A DNA stretch of 64,000 nt from Talpa occidentalis. Lineage: Eukaryota > Chordata > Mammalia > Eulipotyphla > Talpidae. Both the position numbers and the translations under genes were made by a program. This document shows, piece by piece, positions 34,871 through 46,092 of the stretch. A model generated the notes under the pieces. It did not search any database, was not told the DNA's origin, and saw nothing but the letters and a program-made list of their open reading frames with translations. Position 1 is the stretch's first letter. Each line of letters begins with the position of its first letter. Where the stretch lies: assembly GCF_014898055.3 (NCBI RefSeq), contig NW_023600993.1, positions 15,218,850 to 15,282,849 on the forward strand, read 5' to 3'.

Positions 34871-35061
34871 CCTAGTAATATTACCTCGTATGCACACATT
34901 CCACACCATATTCTCACATATGTTTCCATTAGGATGTCTTCCCCTGGTTTGCTTTCAGCCATTTCTTTCTATTCAGCTTTAGCTCTCCAAATGCCTACAT
35001 TTATCATAACCCCCAGCTCAATATCACTCTTACCTGTATACACACTCCCACAAATATGTAT

Positions 35062-35080
35062 ACACACACACACACACACT
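35062..35080. repeat. (CA)n microsatellite
   Basis: About nine CA units just upstream of a SINE. Confidence 0.9.
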
Positions 35081-35104
35081 ATAACATTTAAAAACCAACT
35101 TTGA

Positions 35105-35376
35105 GGGCCTCTCTGGTGGTGCAGGGGGTTAAGATGCAACCTATGGAGCTATCCTCAGCCACTGCAACATGAGTTCAATCCCCAGCCAGCCAGGGAGCTA
35201 CCCACATGGCGTGGCAGACCTCTTCTGGCTCACCCACTGCTTCCCTCAGCAGTATATTTCAGTCAATCTGCCTGTTCTATTTCCCACTCTGTCTCTGGTA
35301 AATCCTCTCACCCCCGCCCCCCCGCCAATACCTCTGACCTGTATCTCAGTTCTTGTATAAATAAATCTTTAAAAAC
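35105..35376 (+). mobile_element. tRNA-type SINE, older subfamily
   Basis: Plus copy with head 'gagggcctctctggtggtgcagggggttaag', tail 'tataaataaatctttaaaaac'. Confidence 0.9.
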
Positions 35377-35959
35377 AACCAAAAAAATCCCTACCAATAA
35401 CAACTTCTGCCAGAAATTCATATTCATAAAATATGAATAAAACAGAATAAAGGCAAATACCCACCTTGTCTTGGGATGGGAAAACACTGGTTAAATAGTA
35501 CCATAAAAGTACAGAAAGCAAACTATCCCCTGGTAGAACATACAACAGATATTATTGGCAAAATATTTAAATCCAAAATGTATGCTGTTATAAGTAATTT
35601 GATACAATAAATCAATAATAGAAAGACAAATATTCCTTTGCCTCCAAAAGCCAAAAAGTGTTATTTTTCTTAAGGACATATTATTAACTAGTAAACATGA
35701 AATATGCTCTACCTCAATAATTACCAGAAAGATGCAAGTTTCAATCTACCATATTGGCAAAATCCAAATGTCTGACCATCCCAAATGTTGTTAAGGATGT
35801 GGGGCCATAAGAATTCTTAAAGACTATGCTACCTGTGAAAAGAAAAATGGACACATTCATTTTATAAAACAAGCTCACCGTCCCTCCTAAGCTGAGGATT
35901 CATCCATCCCAACAGTCTGTGAAATGTGCCATGAGGGCCTCACTGGTCTGCCACCTGTT

Positions 35960-36224
35960 ATTTTTTTTTAATTTTTATTTATTTATGCATACAAGAATAG
36001 AGGTTAAGGCCAGAGGTGTGGGGAGTGAGAGGACTCACCAAAGATAGATTGGGAGTAGAACAGGCAGATTTATTAAAATACACTAGTGAAGGGAAGCAGC
36101 AGGCGAGACAGGAGAGGTCTGCTGCACCATGTGGGTCTGCTCCCTGGCTAGGGATTGAACTCAAGCCACAGTGGCTGGTGATAGCTTGACAGTACTGAGA
36201 CTAACCCCTACGCCATCAGGGAGG
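35960..36224 (-). mobile_element. tRNA-type SINE, older subfamily
   Basis: Minus copy ending 'acgccatcagggaggc'. Flanks 'ctgccacctgtt' (35948) and 'ctgccacctgct' (36226) form the target duplication. 'gggcctcactggt' just upstream is a possible relic of another SINE head. Confidence 0.9.
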
Positions 36225-36337
36225 CCTGCCACCTGCTTCTGTATAGCCTCCAAACTAAGACTGGTTTTTATATTTTTTAAATAGATGAAACAAATAAGAA
36301 GCATATATTGTGACACACAAAATGTATTCAAAATTCG

Positions 36338-36614
36338 GGGCCTCCCCGGTGGTGCAAGGGGTTAAGCATCGCAATATGAAGCAATCTGCAGCCTCTGCAA
36401 CATGGGTTCAATCCCTGGCCGGCCAGGGAGTAACCCACATGGTGCAGCAGACCTCTCCTTTCTCGCCCGCTGCTCCCCTCAGCAGTGTACTTTGGTCAAT
36501 CTGCCTGTTCTGTTCCCCACTCTGTCTCTGGTGGATCCTCTTAACCCCCCTACCCCCACATCTCTGGCCTGTACCCCAGCTCTTGTATGCATAAATAAAT
36601 AAATCTTAAAACAA
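36338..36614 (+). mobile_element. tRNA-type SINE, older subfamily
   Basis: Plus full-length copy with head 'gggcctccccggtggtgcaagggg', tail 'aaataaataaatcttaaaac'. Confidence 0.92.
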
Positions 36615-36959
36615 ATCAGTATTCATAAAATTATATCAGAACACAACCAGGCTCATTCTTGTACAGATAATCTATAACTACTTCTATAGCCCCACCAGAG
36701 CAGAATAAATTGCTGAAACCGAGATCATAGGGCCCACGGAGATACCACAATTGCTGCCTGGCCCTTTCCAGAAAGATTTGCCAAACTTTGTCTGATCCTG
36801 TGCCTTAATAAGTCCATTTTAAGTTATTTACTCTCTAGAAAGTATTGTGTGTGTTCACCATCAGATGCACATTGAAGCAGTTGTCTTAATATAGTTAGTA
36901 ATAATGAAAAAACTGGAAATAACCCAAATTCTTGTCAACAAGAGTACATTAGTCATCTA

Positions 36960-37172
36960 GTGTCATCGAGTAAGCTACCACAGACTTAGTAGTTTAAAAC
37001 AATACATATTATCTTACAATTTCTGTGGGTGAGGAGTGTGGGTGATTTACATGCGTTCTCTGCAAGGCCATAATCAAATATTGGCCAAGGTTAGGTTCTC
37101 ATCTGGAATTTCAGCTTGTGGGGAGGAAACACTTTCAAGTGAGCACAAGGTCAGTGACAAAATTCATTTCCT
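36960..37172 (+). mobile_element. Ancient interspersed repeat, type uncertain
   Basis: 'ctaccacagacttagtagtttaaaacaatacatattatctt', 'aatttctgtgggtgaggagtgtgg' and 'caaggtcagtgacaaaattcatttccttg' match a widespread mammalian repeat I recall by phrase but cannot name securely (LTR or DNA element). Confidence 0.4.
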
Positions 37173-37173
37173 T

Positions 37174-37390
37174 GGGGCCTCCCTGGTGGCCTTGGGGTTA
37201 ATCTCAGCATTATCACCTCTACAGCTTGAGTTTATCCCTGGCCAGGGAACTAACCTGGCACAGCATATATGGCACAGCAGGCCTCTCCTGTCTTGCCAGC
37301 TACTCCCCTTAACAGTGTATTTCAGTAAACCCGCCTGTTCTGCTCCCCACTCTGTCTCTGGCCTATATGCAGTTCTTCTATTAAAAAAAA
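37174..37390 (+). mobile_element. tRNA-type SINE with internal and 3' deletions
   Basis: Plus copy with head 'gggcctccctggtggccttgggg'. It is shortened to about 215 bp and ends 'gcagttcttctattaaaaaaaa'. The next SINE is inserted in its A-tail. Confidence 0.88.
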
Positions 37391-37392
37391 TG

Positions 37393-37702
37393 GGGCCTCC
37401 CTGGTGGCGCAACGGTTGAGCACTGGGTTGCGAAGCTGCCCGCAGCCTCTGCAGCGCCGGTTCGATCCCCGGCTGCTCCCTGGCCACCGGAGGAGGGTCC
37501 CACATGGCGCGCAGACCTCTCCTGCCGCCCGCTGCTCCCCTCAGCAGTGTACTTCGGTCCTTCTGCCTGCTCTGCTCCCCGCTCTGGCTCTGGTGAATTC
37601 TCTCACCCTCCCGCGCTTCTGACTGTACCCAGTGCTTGTATAAACAAACAAACAAACAAACAAATAAATAAATAAAACATGCCTCTATAAAAAAAAAATT
37701 GT
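37393..37702 (+). mobile_element. tRNA-type SINE, GC-rich subfamily with ATGCCTCTATA tag
   Basis: Plus copy with a clean consensus-like body. Its tail is (ACAA)n(ATAA)n followed by CATGCCTCTATA and a second poly-A, shared with 15692 and 50403. Target duplication 'ttaaaaaaaatg' before and 'ttaaaaaaaaatg' after. Confidence 0.94.
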
Positions 37703-37874
37703 TTAAAAAAAAATGGAATTGAGGACTTCCTCAATGCTGAATACCTGTTGGATACATTATCCTTCCTAATAGTGCTATTCCATTTTACATACATTTAAAA
37801 TATTTCTTTTGGTCTATTCATTATTTTAAAAATGAATAAAGTGTCATGTTTATAATGCTCAAAAACAAGTGTTA

Positions 37875-38147
37875 GGGCCTCCCCGGTGGCTCAGCGGTTG
37901 AGCACTGGGTTGCGAAGCTGCCCGCAACCTCTGCAGTGCCAGTTCGATCCCTGGCCACCAGAGAGTGTCCCACATGGCGCGCAGACCTCTCCTACCGCCT
38001 GCCGCTCCCCTCAGCAGTGTACTTCAGTCTGCCTGCTCTGCTCTCCCCTCTGGCTCTGGTGAATTCTCTCACCCTCCCACACTTCTGACTGTACCCAGTG
38101 CTTGTATAAATAAATATATAAATAAATCTTTAAAAAAAAAAACAACA
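37875..38147 (+). mobile_element. tRNA-type SINE, GC-rich subfamily
   Basis: Plus copy with a perfect 11-bp target duplication aacaagtgtta at 37864-37874 and 38148-38158. The 'ctgctccc' segment is absent. Confidence 0.95.
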
Positions 38148-38158
38148 AACAAGTGTTA

Positions 38159-39509
38159 GGCTTACTAAAGGAGTTGTAAATACAATGACATACTATAAAA
38201 CGTAAAAACCATCCATATTTATTTAGAAAGTGTCTACTAAATATTGTTTCATGAAGAACACAGATGCAGAGCAGCATAAATAGGACGAGTCCATTTATAT
38301 GGAATTCTACAGATGTACAAAGACAGCCGGAAAGGTGTTACCCAAGTGCTATTATCAGCTTTAGCTTTCAGCTTTCTGTTCTTTCTGTTCCATTTTGGCT
38401 GTGTGAGATTGAGCACCTATAGGAGTAGGACTAGACATGAAGGGAATGGCAGGTGTCTGCTTGAGGAGCTCGGTGTCATGGGACAATAGATACACAGATG
38501 CATAACTGGATACTACCAAGGTCAGAGCTGTGTGCAAGGAGTATTTCTTACCATTGCACCGATATTGTCTCACACCCACCCAAACACCCATACAAAGAGA
38601 CACTATTAACCCATTTTATAGACAAGGACACTGAAGCTCTGCAAAAATGAGTTAACCTGCCTGAAACGCATTGTTGGAATCAAGCTCAAGGGTGTTGAAG
38701 GGCCACAGGGGTGATTTCTGTCATCCCAGGAACAGAGGTAACATCAATTCCTGTTGGAAGAAGGACACAGATTCATTTTGCTTACAGAAGTGGGATACCC
38801 ATTTTTTTTTTTTTAACTTTCAAAGTTCCAATATATTCCCCAGTCCTTTCTCTCATTTTCAATCTTCTTGCCTTCCTCCCACTGGAATAAATTCTTCACT
38901 TTGTCACTCTCCCAACTCAAGGTCAATCAAATACATGCAACTCAATGGAAAAACAGCCAGAAAATACTCAAAGTCGGCCCCTGTAGCCGGCAGCCTTTGT
39001 TCAGCTTAATACCGCCTGTCAAATTCAGGTTTCCTAGATCTCCCACAACTATGATTGTAAAAGTCGGGGCGGCAGCACCAGCCCGTGTGCAAGAGTTATA
39101 TTTAGTATGTAGTCCTTTCGGAGCTGTCTCTTTGGATATCACAGAGATTCTGGTACAGGCTGTTACTGTCTGAGGGCTTCTGGGCCTGTGGCAGAGAAAA
39201 TGGAGTGGGTGGTTTGCTGACAGTTTTTATAAATACCCCAGTATTTATTTAATGGCAGAAACACACAGAGAGAACACACAGAGCATTAGAGGCAAGAACA
39301 CAGCTTAGTTCCATTCATCCTCTGGGCCCAGGACCAAACCCTTGGAGCTTGTTCTGAGGATCTACCTCAGGAGCCAGCTGCAGCCCTGTGTCTGGGGAAG
39401 TCACCTGCCTGCCTGCTGGAGGAGGAAGGAAGGAAGGAACAGGGAACAATGAGGCCCTTGTTAAAAGCCAAGTTTTTTTGTTTGGTTTGGTTTTGGTTGT
39501 TTTAAGTTT
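38159..39509. other. Intergenic, largely unique sequence
   Basis: An MIR in minus orientation lies at about 38560-38710. The rest to 39509 contains no lineage SINE. 38960-39230 is GC-balanced, non-repetitive sequence that could be a conserved noncoding element; nothing here proves it. No convincing exon. Confidence 0.4.
38560..38710 (-). mobile_element. MIR-like fragment, antisense
   Basis: 'attaacccattttatagacaaggacactgaagctctgc' and 'gagttaacctgcctgaaacgc' are the antisense-style 'CCATTTTACAGATGAGGAAACTGAGGC' phrase of MIR. Confidence 0.55.
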
Positions 39510-39890
39510 ATTTTCTAATCATGTCACTTCGCGGCTTAAGCCCTTTCGGTAGCTCCCACTGCTTCTAGGATAAAGGTCAGAAATGCCGATAGGACAGATC
39601 CTTTGCAACCTCATTGCTCCGCATTTTCCCTTTCCTGAAAGTTTCTCAAACAAGTCTACTCTCTGCCTGCCAAACCCTCCACCTCCAGTGTTTTTCCTTC
39701 CACTTATTTAATTCAACCTTAGTTTCACAACCAATACATCAACTCTATAAGACGACATTAAAATCATCAGAAAGGTGCTTCCTGATGTCTCTGATGAATT
39801 TTCCATCCTTGTCAATGCCTTCGCAATTCCTTATACTTCATTTTATTCAAAGTCTGATGATGTAGCCAGTCTTACCTTGCTTGCCATTTT
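39510..39890 (+). mobile_element. L2 fragment
   Basis: 'gtcacttcgcggcttaagccctttcggtagctcccactgcttctaggataaagg', 'gcaacctcattgctccgc' and 'aaaggtgcttcctgatgtctc' are successive L2 phrases. Confidence 0.65.
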
Positions 39891-40189
39891 AGCTTCAGCC
39901 AATGCACAGATTTATAGTAAATATGTCTGCTAGGTAGGAAGAGTTCCACCAATTTGTGTTAAATAAATAAATGAGCAAATAAAATCACTGACCACTTTCA
40001 TATTTCATTTCTATAAAGGGAATAAGAAAGATCTCAATTCTTTCCCCTCTTCTTCAATTTTTAGCAGTGCCTTAGTGTGAAGATACATATCCCAGAAGCT
40101 AATTAACAGTAGAATGAAAAGAAAGGAGAGTGAAGGAAGTGTCAGAAAGTGTTAGATTCTACTGGGAAATTGGCCACCAAGCAGACTTA

Positions 40190-40690
40190 TCCTCTACAAC
40201 GTTTCTGTACTATATGGTAGCCACGAGACATGTGTGCTGTTTAAACTCGTGGGCCTCCCTGGTGGCACAGGGGTTGAAGACACAGCGCTATGAAGCTATC
40301 AGCAGCCACTGCAGCACAAGTTCGATCCCCGGCCAGGGAGCTAATCCACATGGCACAGCAGACCTCTCCTGTCTAGCCTGCTGCTCCCCTTCAGCAGTTT
40401 ATTTCAGTCAGTCTGCTTGTTCTGCTCCCCACTCTGTCTCTGGTGAATCCTCTCACCCCCCACACCTCTAGCCTTACACCCCCGTTCTCATATACATCAT
40501 AAATATTTTTTTTAAAAAATCCAAGCCAGTAAAAAAATAAATAGCAGTCAAATTTCAGTTCCCCCCACGTCACTAATCACATTGTATATGCTTAGTGGCC
40601 ACATGTGGCCAGTAGCTACCATATTGGAGAGTACACCAAGGTGGAATATTTCCATTACTGCAGAAAGTTATATTGACTGGTATTGTCCTA
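40190..40690 (+). mobile_element. hAT/Charlie-type nonautonomous DNA transposon, split by a SINE
   Basis: Left part (to 40249): 'ctgtactatatggtagccacgagacatgtg'. Right part (from 40521): 'aaatttcagttccc', 'tcactaatcacatt', then 'tagtggccacatgtggccagtagctaccatattgg' and 'tccattactgcagaaagttatattgactgg'. This order is the well-known MER-type hAT repeat with GCCACATGTGGC palindromes. Subfamily not assigned. The SINE at 40250-40520 interrupts it. Confidence 0.7.
40250..40520 (+). mobile_element. tRNA-type SINE, older subfamily
   Basis: Plus copy with head 'tgggcctccctggtggcacagggg', inserted in the hAT element. Tail eroded to 'ataaatattttttttaaaaaatcc'. Confidence 0.9.
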
Positions 40691-41029
40691 GGATGAAAAA
40701 TATCCCCTTATGCACAGAAAACAGGATTTTCAACAGGATGAAAGCAGCTCGTCCAATTTCCCTTCTGCATTCAAATTAGGAGGGGAGCCGGGAACACTGT
40801 ATTTTTACAGTTGTTGTTCATCTGAACAGGACCACTAAGTGTTTCCACTAGCATTGTTATGAAGATCAAGTCACAACACATATTCAGGCCCTTTGTCAGT
40901 TCTCAGTAAATGAACCATTATTGGCTGAAAGTTAAAGTGGTAGAGAGCAGGAGAGACTCTGGTGCAACTTACTTATAGAGGATCTCAAGTTCCTCATTTC
41001 TAACATGGAAAATGCCACGGGACGAGGCA

Positions 41030-41560
41030 AATGCTATTAACAGACTAAATGCCCATTGATAGAGAAAACATCAAATAATTTTTGTATACTCATGCAGTGG
41101 ATATTATGTTCCCACTAAAAAAGCATCTGTTCCATATGTACTGATAGGAAAAAATGTCAACAATATTGTTAAGTGAAAAAGCAAATTACAGGGGCCTCCC
41201 TGGTGGCGCAAGGGGTTAAGCGTCAGCACTATGAAGCAATCCGCAGCCACTACAGCAAGAGTTCGATCCCCAGCCAGGGAGGTGACCCACATGGCGCAGC
41301 AGACCTCTCCTGACTCGCCCGCTGTATTTCAATAGATCTGCCTGTTCTGCTCCCCGCTCTGTCTCTGGTAAATCCTGTCACCCCTCACAGTTCTGGCCTG
41401 TACCCCAGTTCTTGTATGCATAAATAAATAAATCTTAAAAAACAAATTATAGAACAGTGACTGCAATCTGAGAATACATAAAATATAACCAGCTTGTTTT
41501 TTGACCCACAGTGGAAGGGTTCCAAGTCATCTAGCGAGTCTATCTTTGATGATGGATGGA
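41030..41560 (+). mobile_element. Old L1 3' end, split by a SINE
   Basis: 'aaatgcccattgatagagaaaac', 'atactcatgcagtggatattatg', 'caacaatattgttaagtgaaaaagcaaatta' and, beyond the SINE, 'ttatagaacagtgactgcaatctgag' keep the order of an L1 3' end. Confidence 0.6.
41191..41440 (+). mobile_element. tRNA-type SINE, older subfamily
   Basis: Plus copy inserted in the L1 between 'caaattaca' and 'caaattata', the target duplication. About 20 bases around 'gctgctcccctcagca' are deleted. Confidence 0.92.
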
Positions 41561-41638
41561 AGAAGGAGGAAAAGAAAGAACTTTTCCTTCAGAGCCCACT
41601 TACTTGCTTATTTTTTTCCATTTAAATAAGAAGCAAGT

Positions 41639-41900
41639 GGGCCTCCCTAATGGTACAAGGGGTTCAATCTCAGCACTACGAAGCTATCCACAGCCCCTGC
41701 AGCACCAGTTTGATCCCTAGCCAGGGAGCTGACCCACATGGTGCAGCAGACCTGCCCGCTGCTCCCCTCAGCAGTGTACTTCAGTCAGTCTGCCTGTTCT
41801 GTTCCCCACTCTGTCTCTGGTGAATCCTCTCACCGCTTCCCTCTCCCACCCCCTCCCTACATCCAAGCTCCTGTATGCATAAATAAATCTTTTTTTTAAT
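41639..41900 (+). mobile_element. tRNA-type SINE, older subfamily
   Basis: Plus copy with a 15-bp target duplication, aaataagaagcaagt at 41624-41638 and aaataaaaagcaagt at 41901-41915 (one mismatch). Confidence 0.95.
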
Positions 41901-41915
41901 AAATAAAAAGCAAGT

Positions 41916-42544
41916 ACAGTAGTTCTAACCTACTGGTAAAGATTCAGTAAAATATTTTGCAAAAAGGAGGTTAGTTAGCATAGTGCCTAATACATAGTAA
42001 ACACCCCAAATTTGCTAGCTATGACAAATATGAATTTCTCGTGAATCACCTCAGAAATTGCTTTCCAGCTGTTAAAACATTCCTAGTGTGTGTGTGTCTG
42101 AAGACGTCCGGATGTGGCCAGTAGTGCTGATTTCCTGACGCTTTCATGATTGGCTGAGGCTGGTAAGCCCACCTGTAAGCCAGATAGCAACAGTCAAACT
42201 CCCTTTGCTCACACCTACATTTCTGAGACACCCACAAGGCCTCACTGGACCAAGAAGTGCCTGGCATGTAGTTTAAGTTAAAATTCTACAAAAAGAACCG
42301 GTCATCTTAACCGATTGACCTTTCGCCTAGTTTTTCTATTTGGCCTCAAGATTTCTCTCTCATCTCCTTTCAGTTCTGTTAACTGTTTTCTTCCAAATTT
42401 TAGATTTGTTTCCCCAAGGCAACCAAATCTCAAACAGGATATGCATGTTTGTGTTTGCAGGGTTGGGGGGGGGGGAAGGAGGGAAGGAAGTGAGGTTTAA
42501 TTTGATGTCAAGTTGAAAGTCAGAGAAGGAAAGTGGGGTGGCAG
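41916..42544. other. Intergenic, no gene seen
   Basis: Possible MIR end at 41935-42010 ('gcatagtgcctaatacatagtaaacaccc'). A G/purine-rich run lies at 42463-42495. No recognisable gene. Confidence 0.4.
42463..42495. repeat. G-run and purine-rich tract
   Basis: 'gttgggggggggggaaggagggaaggaagtg': about eleven consecutive G and then GGAA-type repeats on plus. Confidence 0.85.
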
Positions 42545-43012
42545 TGTTATAGGGCAGCCCCGATATTGAACGGGTTCCTGGCTGTGGGTCCTCACCCGCG
42601 CGCTTAAAAGGGACTTATTAATACTCCACTACAGGCACACACAAAAGGTTAATAAAAGGTTTATTTACAAGGGAAAAGGAAATAAGGAAAATGTACAACT
42701 CAGGGAGAAAATAGGGAAATAAAGTCTTTAACGCGTCCTACCCGATCCGCCGACCTGGAAACCCAAAGTCACTCTCAGAGCTGGCCGGATGCTGCGAGCT
42801 GGCGGGGAGCCAAAATGGGGGATCCCCCCAAAGCCCACGTGTCTGTCTTTATACTCACTTGACTGCTTAACCCCACCCTCAGGTCCCAGCCACCTTCCCT
42901 TTGGTGGTGATGGGATTTGGAGTTCCCAGTGTCTTTGGCTTTGGCCTGGGGTGGGGGTGGAGTCCACAAAGCCTGTATGGAATTAGCTTTAGGGCAGCCT
43001 TTCCCCCTAACA
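42545..43012 (-). mobile_element. Solo LTR of an endogenous retrovirus, second family
   Basis: A 468-bp unit with TG...CA ends: on plus it begins tgttatagggcagcc and ends ggcagcctttccccctaaca. It is flanked by a perfect 4-bp duplication GCAG at 42541-42544 and 43013-43016, the mark of retroviral integration. Minus orientation is inferred from a TATA-like 'gtataaagacag' (plus 42843-42856) and, 190 bp further on, a run with AATAAA (plus 42655-42665). No internal retroviral genes lie beside it, so it is a solo LTR left by recombination. Short open frames inside are not recognisable. Confidence 0.85.
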
Positions 43013-43174
43013 GCAGGAGACCCCTAATATTGAGTGAATACCCACCATTTGCTGACAATGTTTGAAGAATCTTTATTTCATTTCATGAACTTTCTTTTTT
43101 TCTGCTTTCTAATTTTTAATTCAAAATAATACACGGTTAAAAGGGTAATAGCATCAAACATGTGCACATTTTAT

Positions 43175-43446
43175 TTTTTTTTCTAAAGTTTTTTTTTTTA
43201 ATTTATGTATACAAGAAGTGGGGTACAGGCCAGAGATTCAGGGGGTGAGAGAATTCACCAGAGTCACAGTAGGGAGCAGAACAGGCAGACTGACTGAAAT
43301 ACACTGCTGAGGGGAGTAGCAGGCAAGACAGCAGAGGTCTGCTGTGCCATGTGGGTCACCTCCCTGGCCAGGAATCAAACTCATGCCCCAGTGGATGGTG
43401 ATAGCTTGATAGCACTGAGATTTTAACCTCTGTTCCACCAGGGAGG
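43175..43446 (-). mobile_element. tRNA-type SINE, older subfamily
   Basis: Minus copy ending 'gttccaccagggaggac', left tail 'aagtttttttttttaatttatg'. Of the 'tagcttgatagcactgagat' variant. Confidence 0.9.
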
Positions 43447-44417
43447 ACATCAGGTATGTATTTTGAATGTATTGTCATTCAAAAAATGTAAATATTAAAA
43501 ATTTAAAAATTTTTAAAAGTCAAATTATTTTTCACTTTTAAAAAGTTATCTAAATATTTAAATATTCACTAATAGTAAATTGACACTGAAAGGCCATAGT
43601 TAATCATTATCAAGATTTTAGTCCAAGAGATGTAAGATGAATGTTTTATTAGATTTTTAGGAAAGTCCATTTTTATTTTTAAAAGTTTTATAAAACTTAA
43701 TGATTTTATAAAACTTGCATTCCATGTTCATCTATTTGCCAGTGAAAGAATTCTCACTGTGCTTTCTGTAAGTAATGCTTCAATTTATCTACATAAAATA
43801 AATATAAGGATAAAATGAAATGTTTTTGTTACAAACTCAGACGCCCTGTGCAACATAAGTGAATACTGTGCTAATTTATGAGGATCTTCAGAACCATGAA
43901 TTGAAACCAAAAGGGAAGCTGAAAAAGGACAGCTTGGCACTCTGGGAAACAATACTTTGTTATGCAAGAATCTTTTGCATTCATACTAAGAAGGAGGATT
44001 TGACAAGTTAATTAATTTGTCTTTTCTCTTACCTAAGCACTCCTGCCACTCAAATCCTTTCTGCACTTCAAAACTGTGCTTCTCTCTCAGGCAAAACTGC
44101 TCAGTATTCCCACGCAGGCACTTCGGTTTTAAGGATCTAGCACAAGAGATGCAAGGAAGTGAGTCTTCCTAGGGCTTGATGCTGCTAAGTAGAAGGATGA
44201 CTGTCTAGGTTTAAAGGGTTGCCATGTCTGGAGCTCAAACCAAGTGACAAGAGAGAGAGAGGTACCCTCCCTGCCCCCACTCTGGCTTTGAGTGTTTTTT
44301 TCCTTGAGAAATTCTCTAAACTGGGGGTCTCAGGAGGAGGTAGTCCTTTTGCCTGAGGCTAAGGGTGATGTTGCTATAAAAAAATGAAGGCCATGAAGTC
44401 TTTAATAATAGAGCATA
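43447..44417. other. Intergenic, no gene seen
   Basis: AT-rich to 43990, then unassigned sequence with no exon or clear repeat. Confidence 0.4.
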
Positions 44418-44689
44418 GGGCCTCCCCTGGTGGCGCAGCGACTGAGCGCTGGGCTGTGAAGCTGCCCCGCAGCCTCTGCAGCGCCAGTTCAATTCCCAGC
44501 CACCGGGCGAGGGTCCCACATGGCCCGCAAACCTCTCCTGCCCCGCCCGCTGCTCCCCTCAGCAGTGTATTTTTGTCAGTCTGCCTGTTCTGCTCCCCGC
44601 TCTGTCTCTGGTGAATCCTCTTACCCTTCTACGCTTCTGACTGTATCCAGTGCTTATATAAATAAATAACTAAATCTTTAAAAAATAAT
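44418..44689 (+). mobile_element. tRNA-type SINE, intermediate form
   Basis: Plus copy with a perfect 14-bp target duplication aataatagagcata at 44404-44417 and 44690-44703. Confidence 0.96.
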
Positions 44690-44895
44690 AATAATAGAGC
44701 ATAAAACCACTCTTAAAAAGCTCAGCAGTGAACCTACAGTAAAGATTGAGCTTTAAGGTCATGCTAAAGGTCAAGGCACTCCTGTTCCAAACACAACACT
44801 ATTAGTTTAAAAATGAAATATGAAGAGAAAAAGTTAATAAGATGGTGAGCACCTCCACAATCTTTCCTCAGCATTTGGTTGAAATGAAGCAGGGA

Positions 44896-45174
44896 GGGCC
44901 TTCCTGGTGGTGCAAAAGGTTAAGCACCATGCACTATGAAGCAAGCCACAGCTTCTGCAGCACGAGTTCAATCCTCAGCCAGACAGGGAGCAACCCACAT
45001 GGCGAGGCAGACCTCTCCTGTCTCACCCGCTGCTCCCCTCAGCAGTGTATTTCAGTGAATCTGCCTGTTCTGTTCCCCACTCTGTTGCTGGTGAATCCTG
45101 TCACCCCCCCTCACCTCTGGCCTGTACCCCAGCTTGTATGCATAAATAAATAAATCTTTAAAAAAAAAGAAAAA
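44896..45174 (+). mobile_element. tRNA-type SINE, older subfamily
   Basis: Plus copy with a perfect 15-bp target duplication gaaatgaagcaggga at 44881-44895 and 45175-45189. Confidence 0.96.
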
Positions 45175-45850
45175 GAAATGAAGCAGGGAACTAAATGTAA
45201 AAGGTAAGAATAAAAAGTCAAAGAACATATAGGAGAATAACTTCACAAAATGTATTTGGCAGAGTTTTAAAGTGGAACATAAAAGCACTATACGTAAAAG
45301 AAAATACTGATAAATCAGGCCAGTAAAAGAGCACCTGTTCATCAAAGGACCCCCCTCTTCAGAGAGTGAAAGGGCAAGTCACAAGCTAAGATATTTGAAA
45401 CACATATATCCATCCATGCATTCAGATCCAGGATATACAATTAAAATCTGTCACAAATCAATAAGAAAAAGACAAAACTAGTTTTAAAATGGGCAAAAGA
45501 TTCAACAGACCTTAGTGGTATCTAAAATACCACTAAGCAAATCAAAATGTACTCAATGTTATTATACATGTTGCAAATGCTAATTAAAACCACAAATAGC
45601 TATGACTATACAACCACTAGAACGGTGACAATTAAAGAAATTGATACCAAAGTTTAATGAGGGTATGCAACACTGTCATTTTCCTACACTGCAGAAAGGA
45701 ATGTAAATTGGTATAATCGCTGCAAAACTGGCAGTTTCTATTAAAGCTGAACATACACTTTCCCTATGATCTAGCAACCACTTTCGGCATAGACCCTAGA
45801 GAAATGAGGTATATAATCACAAAAAGGCATTATAAGAATATTCAGAGCAG

Positions 45851-46092
45851 GGCCTCCCTGGTGGCTCAAGGGGTTAAGTCTCAGCACTACTTAAGACAGA
45901 TCCCCCACCAGGGAGCTGACCCACATGGCTCAGCAGACCTCTCCTGTCTCACCCACTGCTCCCCTCAGCAGCGTATATCAGTAGACCCGCCTGTTCTGCT
46001 CCCCACTCTGTCTCTGGTGAATCCTCTTATACACCCGCACCCCCGCACTCCTGGCCTACACTCCAGCTCTTTTATGCATAAATAAATAAATC
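45851..46092 (+). mobile_element. tRNA-type SINE with internal deletion
   Basis: Plus copy with head 'gggcctccctggtggctcaagggg'. The B-box region is shortened ('acttaagacagatcccccacc'). Followed at once by a second copy. Confidence 0.88.

Larger units (their letters stand above)
33832..35104. other. Intergenic, old repeats, no gene
   Basis: 34060-34220 resembles an old L1 5' region ('acaatacagaagtatatagaagaaaagtagaggtctc'). 34640-34870 is an MIR listed separately. A (CA)n tract lies at 35062-35080. Nothing else recognised. Confidence 0.45.
35690..36960 (+). mobile_element. Old L1 3' half, split by two SINEs
   Basis: 'tgctctacctcaataattaccagaaagatgcaag', 'tggcaaaatcc', 'aatgttgttaaggatgtgg' and, after the two SINEs, 'ttgtcttaatatagttagtaataatgaaaaaactggaaataaccc' keep the order of the L1 second-frame end. 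Decayed; no intact frame. Confidence 0.6.

Noticed and set aside
37404..37622. Repeated 70-100 codon frames such as MAQRLSAGLRSC..., found at many places.
   Set aside because: Each lies within a copy of the tRNA-type SINE. The frames recur because the repeat recurs; they are not genes.
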